64,000 bases of DNA from Pectobacterium aroidearum (GTDB lineage Bacteria > Pseudomonadota > Gammaproteobacteria > Enterobacterales > Enterobacteriaceae), in contig NZ_CP065044.1 of the NCBI RefSeq assembly GCF_015689195.1, forward strand, positions 1,302,001 through 1,366,000. Direction: 5' to 3'. A program made the translations under genes and the position numbers. Below the pieces are notes generated by a model. That model was not told where the DNA came from and did not search any database. It saw nothing but the letters and a program-made list of their open reading frames with translations. Of this stretch, positions 63,315 through 64,000 are shown piece after piece; the first letter of the stretch is position 1; each line of letters starts with the position of its first letter.

Positions 63315-64000
63315 TTAGCGTGCGGCCAGCTTGGCCAGAATCGCTTCCACCATCCGCGTTGATTGCTGCGCTGCAACGCTTAGGAATTCATCGAAACTCA
63401 GGTGTGATGCTTTATCGGCTACATCAGAAATGGCACGCACAACCACAAACGGGACGGCGAACTGATGGCAGACATGGGCGATCGCCGTCGCTTCCATTTC
63501 CACTGCGATTGCTTTCGGGAAGGTCGTGCGGATGCGTGCTAATGGTTCTGCGCCGTTAATGAAGGCATCACCGCTGACAACCAGACCGCGTACGGCGTTT
63601 AGCTGTAAATCAGCAATCGCTTCCTGTGCCAGTGCGATGAGTTTTTCATCGGCAGCGAAAGCGGCAGGGCAGCCCGCCATCTGGCCGGGTTCATAGCCAA
63701 AGGCTGTGACGTCGGCGTCGTGGTAGCGTACTTCATCGGAAACCACGATATCACCCACGTTCAAGCTAGGTGCCAGCCCGCCTGCGGAGCCGGTGTTAAT
63801 TACGACGTCTGGCTTGCTGTGCTCCATCAGCAGCGTGGTGCCCAGCGCGGCGGAAACTTTGCCGATACCGGATTTCAGCAGGGCGACATCTACCCCGTTG
63901 ATTTGCCCAGTGTAAATTTCACAACCTGCACGCTGGAAGGTTTGACGGTTTTCAATCCGATCGCGCAGCAGCGTTACTTCTTGTTCCATCGCGCCGATAA
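63315..64000 (-). CDS. mtn: 5'-methylthioadenosine/S-adenosylhomocysteine nucleosidase (5' end outside window)
   Basis: At least 228 residues visible; the reading frame continues through the window edge (IGAMEQEV at 64000-63975), so about four N-terminal residues are missing. It cleaves MTA and SAH to adenine plus the thioribose or homocysteine derivative, recycling products of spermidine synthesis (speE in this window) and methylation, and feeds AI-2 synthesis. Catalytic Glu in [26 protein letters not shown] and the catalytic Asp in RAISDVAD are present. Co-directional with btuF, 2 bases apart. Confidence 0.96.
   Translation of the reverse strand, partial: IGAMEQEVTLLRDRIENRQTFQRAGCEIYTGQINGVDVALLKSGIGKVSAALGTTLLMEHSKPDVVINTGSAGGLAPSLNVGDIVVSDEVRYHDADVTAFGYEPGQMAGCPAAFAADEKLIALAQEAIADLQLNAVRGLVVSGDAFINGAEPLARIRTTFPKAIAVEMEATAIAHVCHQFAVPFVVVRAISDVADKASHLSFDEFLSVAAQQSTRMVEAILAKLAAR

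Overview
The window is a chromosomal segment of a gammaproteobacterium of the soft-rot enterobacteria, most likely Pectobacterium. The 16S gene is enterobacterial, and most genes follow the order of the Escherichia coli chromosome with closely matching proteins (aroF-tyrA-pheA-raiA-bamD-rluD-pgeF-clpB-rRNA; yafD-mltD-gloB-yafS-rnhA-dnaQ-aspV; speD-speE-yacC; hpt-can-yadG-yadH-panD-panC-panB-folK-pcnB-gluQ-dksA-sfsA-thpR-hrpB-mrcB-fhu; hemL-clcA-erpA-btuF-mtn). The genus call is an inference from synteny and sequence feel, not from a search.

Layout. 1-3041: accessory stretch with a small anchored OB-fold-like protein, an unplaced methyltransferase, a small lipoprotein and an orphan LytTR response regulator (BtsR-like, no sensor next to it). 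3152-6903: aromatic amino acid block, aroF-tyrA facing pheA with its pheL attenuator. 7098-13080: raiA, bamD, rluD, pgeF and the heat-shock-controlled clpB. 13081-18923: one complete rRNA operon (P1/P2, 16S, tRNA-Ile, tRNA-Ala, 23S, 5S, tRNA-Asp, terminator), matching rrnH. 19008-24474: yafD, mltD, gloB, yafS, rnhA/dnaQ and a second identical tRNA-Asp. 24553-28503: nrdHIEF with two NrdR boxes 31 bp apart. 28721-31211: a structured repeat, then speD-speE-yacC. 31443-34653: a ferric-type ABC permease and ATPase without a binding protein, plus a GNAT acetyltransferase. 34806-43662: hpt, can, yadGH, panBCD, pcnB-folK and gluQ, interspersed with short palindromic repeats. 43820-51125: dksA, sfsA, thpR, hrpB, mrcB. 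51167-55507: second copy of the structured repeat, then Fur-box-preceded fhuCDB lacking fhuA. 55556-64000: LysE exporter with divergent MocR regulator, a GST, hemL, clcA, erpA, a small exported unknown, btuF and mtn (cut by the window end).

Most genes are housekeeping. The most unusual content is between genes. First, two roughly 300-bp repeats (near 28721-29025 and 51167-51478) differ in sequence but keep the same helices through paired base changes, including a stem with a conserved A.G mismatch and a TCCCN loop; this looks like a structured RNA or DNA element family rather than decayed junk. Second, a modular palindromic (MITE-like) family is present in three size classes (128, about 196 and 345 bp) plus a fragment. 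Third, gluQ carries an in-frame array of six 18-bp repeats ahead of its catalytic core. Further points are a probable AUU start of pcnB, a TTG start of speD, a small leader ORF overlapping the clcA start, and an ABC ATPase whose signature motif reads LSNEQ instead of LSGGQ. No CRISPR array, insertion sequence transposase, prophage or toxin-antitoxin pair was seen.
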